Assembly: GCA_001931875.2 (NCBI GenBank)
Contig: MSJH02000700.1
Location: forward strand, 1 to 21,186
DNA length: 21,186 nucleotides
Direction: 5' to 3'
Origin: Byssochlamys sp. IMV 00236
Lineage: Eukaryota > Ascomycota > Eurotiomycetes > Eurotiales > Thermoascaceae
Shown here: positions 19,883-21,186 of the stretch, piece by piece
Position numbering within the stretch: the stretch's first letter is position 1
How the letters are laid out: every line of letters starts with the position of its first letter
The notes under the pieces: generated by a model
Told to the model about the DNA's origin: nothing
Seen by the model: the letters and a program-made list of their open reading frames with translations, nothing else
Database searches by the model: none
Program-made: the position numbers and the translations under genes

Positions 19883-21117
19883 ATGCTTATTTGCGAAATC
19901 TGCCAGTTATCATTCACTTCCTTGAATTCTCTTAAGAGTCATAAGAGAGATCAACATTCGTCAGCTGCTCATATTATACTTGAGAATGGTAAAAATAGTT
20001 TTCAAATGTTACTATGAACTAATCTTTTAAACTTAGGTGAATCTGCAACGATTTTTAGAGAAAGTGGCAGCTCAAAATTCAAATGCTTTTGTCAAAAGTA
20101 TTTTGAAACAATCCGTGGCTTTCAACGTCATTACAATAGAAACAAATGCGCAGGTACTGACATTTCAGTTGGATTAAGTTTGTAGCATGAACTAATCTAT
20201 TTTTCCATAGCACCGGAAAGTTTGAATTTTTCTCAAGAAGATCCTCTACTGTCATCAACACCATCAACTTCAAGCAATATTGTAAGCAATTTGATAAATA
20301 TTTTGAATGGGATCAAATAATTACTCAAAATCAATTTATTTCAGAACGATGAAACCGCTGAATCCTCCGTTGCCGATTCGTCTGTTGCTTGCTCAGAATC
20401 TAGAAAACTCTTGACGGATCTCAGCTTCAGAAAATTTGAGAGCTCTTTCAAGGCAATGGATGACCAAATGAAGTGGAAATTATCCTCAGGAAGAACTGTG
20501 GAAGACGTCCTTTATGATTTCGGGATGGAACTGGAACGAGAGCAGTAAGGAATCTTCTAAACCATTATTTTATTTATTTATTTATATTTTGAACAGTGCT
20601 GTACATTCGTTTATCCTCGATACATCCGACCCAGAGATGAAGAAACTTTTTACTGGACAAGAATGGGATGAAATTACTCGCGAAACTGAACTAGAAACTA
20701 CGACTTTGCCGGAAAGCATACTTAATTTGATACAAGAAATGAACAAGGTAACAGATCTGTTGTGGTTTTATATTACTAAATCCAAGTAGTTTAATTTATT
20801 TTATAGACGAACATCAAAGAAGTCAAAAGAGTTCTCTTGAAGTATGCAGAGATAAGATACTCTGATTATCCTACCTCTGATGAGTTTCACATCGATAAAA
20901 TATGCTACGCGATTGAATCGTTGTAAATCAATATTATCAAAAATTAAGAAAAAGTCCATTAATTAATTTAATTAAATCAATACTTTAGATTGCATTTATA
21001 TGAGAGAAATCCAAATCCTCTCCTGATAAAACAACAAGAACAATGGTACAACAGCAACGTATGGGTTCCCGTGATTGACAAATTTTTCGGTAACCTTGAT
21101 GGAATCAACTGCACCAG
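19883..21117 (+). CDS. C2H2 zinc-finger protein, unknown function, 3' end beyond the window
   Basis: Seven exons are visible: 19883-19988, 20037-20153, 20211-20281, 20345-20544, 20597-20747, 20807-20922 and 20989-21117, with introns of 48-66 nt, all GT-AG. They encode the first 296 aa. The N terminus has a classical finger (CEIC, 12 residues, HKRDQH) and a second degenerate one (CFC, then H, then Cys in HYNRNKC). A Ser-rich linker (~75-115) follows, then a mostly helical region ending WVPVIDKFFGNLDGINCTR. The next intron begins GTATAG at 21118 and its acceptor is not in the window. The last segment resembles a large family I associate with Mucorales genomes, whose function is unknown to me. 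The ATG at 19883 is the only one ahead of the first finger in frame. It starts 193 bp after a dead transposase, so its promoter may include transposon sequence. Confidence 0.8.
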
Positions 21118-21166
21118 GTATAGTAAACATTATTTTGTACTATAGCCTGCAATACCGTTTTAACAA

Positions 21167-21186
21167 TTTTTTTTTTTTTTTTTTTT
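21167..21186. repeat. Poly-T run (T20) at window end
   Basis: Twenty T bases finish the window inside an intron of the zinc-finger gene. Like the T52 at the left edge, it probably marks an assembly break, not a biological end. Confidence 0.9.

Noticed and set aside
19615..19917. 100-codon minus-strand frame with HLVHLVHPIL repeats
   Set aside because: Pure translation of the minisatellite and the A-rich tract; no start context or domain.
19619..20017. 132-codon + frame with CTRCTRC repeats running into the finger region
   Set aside because: It joins the transposase tail, A-rich tract and minisatellite by chance. The finger lies in this frame, but the ATG at 19883 is the sensible start and the frame's end is intronic.
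21118..21146. A 29-nt intron ending at TAG 21146 in the zinc-finger gene
   Set aside because: Too short compared with all other introns here (42-71 nt), and the sequence after it does not continue the coding pattern; the true acceptor is probably past the window.
1..21186. tRNA, rRNA, snRNA genes or CRISPR arrays
   Set aside because: No cloverleaf, GGTTCRA-type arm or regular spacer-repeat pattern was seen. The AATTCG array has diverged units and no unique spacers, so it is not CRISPR.

Overview
The window looks like a complete small scaffold, or one piece of a fragmented assembly, from a Mucorales (Mucoromycota) fungus. The evidence is AT-rich DNA, genes packed with 42-71 nt GT-AG introns, proteins of fungal type (LAMMER kinase, LUC7, chitin synthase, GH3 beta-glucosidase), and a transposase and a zinc-finger protein of kinds I associate with Mucor-like genomes. 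Both ends stop inside poly-T runs (T52 and T20), as short-read contigs often do. Every gene I can support is on the + strand. The genus is an inference; no rRNA or other marker gene is present.

Layout: 58-1652 LAMMER (CLK/Kns1) protein kinase, six exons. 1653-3194 no recognised gene, one perfect 3'-UTR hairpin. 3195-4418 secreted or single-pass membrane protein with a Kre9/Knh1-like N-terminal domain and a proline-rich cytoplasmic tail. 4878-6191 a decayed LINE-type retrotransposon with endonuclease-start and zinc-tail remnants but no reverse-transcriptase core. 6375-6630 a small cysteine-rich secreted peptide gene, broken or oddly spliced. 6695-7415 degenerate reading frames and an A48 tract. 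8052-9287 LUC7-type U1 snRNP splicing factor. 9430-13282 a divergent chitin-synthase-like protein whose real start lies in an upstream exon and whose late catalytic motifs are altered. 13384-14008 an isoprenylcysteine-methyltransferase-family membrane protein with a tiny last exon. 14031-15594 no gene seen. 15641-18050 secreted GH3 beta-glucosidase, five exons. 18161-19853 a decayed Tc1/mariner-IS630-type DDE transposon, preceded by a 22-bp-phased AATTCG repeat array and followed by a 33-bp minisatellite. 19883-21117 the first seven exons of a C2H2 zinc-finger protein of unknown function, cut by the window end.

Three genes relate to the cell surface or wall (the membrane protein, the chitin-synthase-like protein, the beta-glucosidase). 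They are interleaved with housekeeping genes and nothing suggests a functional cluster. The region beyond 18161 is a transposon landscape. The most distinctive observations are the altered chitin synthase, the phased repeat array before the transposase, the two compensating indels that scramble the transposase's second catalytic motif, and the zinc-finger gene starting just after the transposon's minisatellite. No calculation or database search was run; family assignments come from motif recognition.
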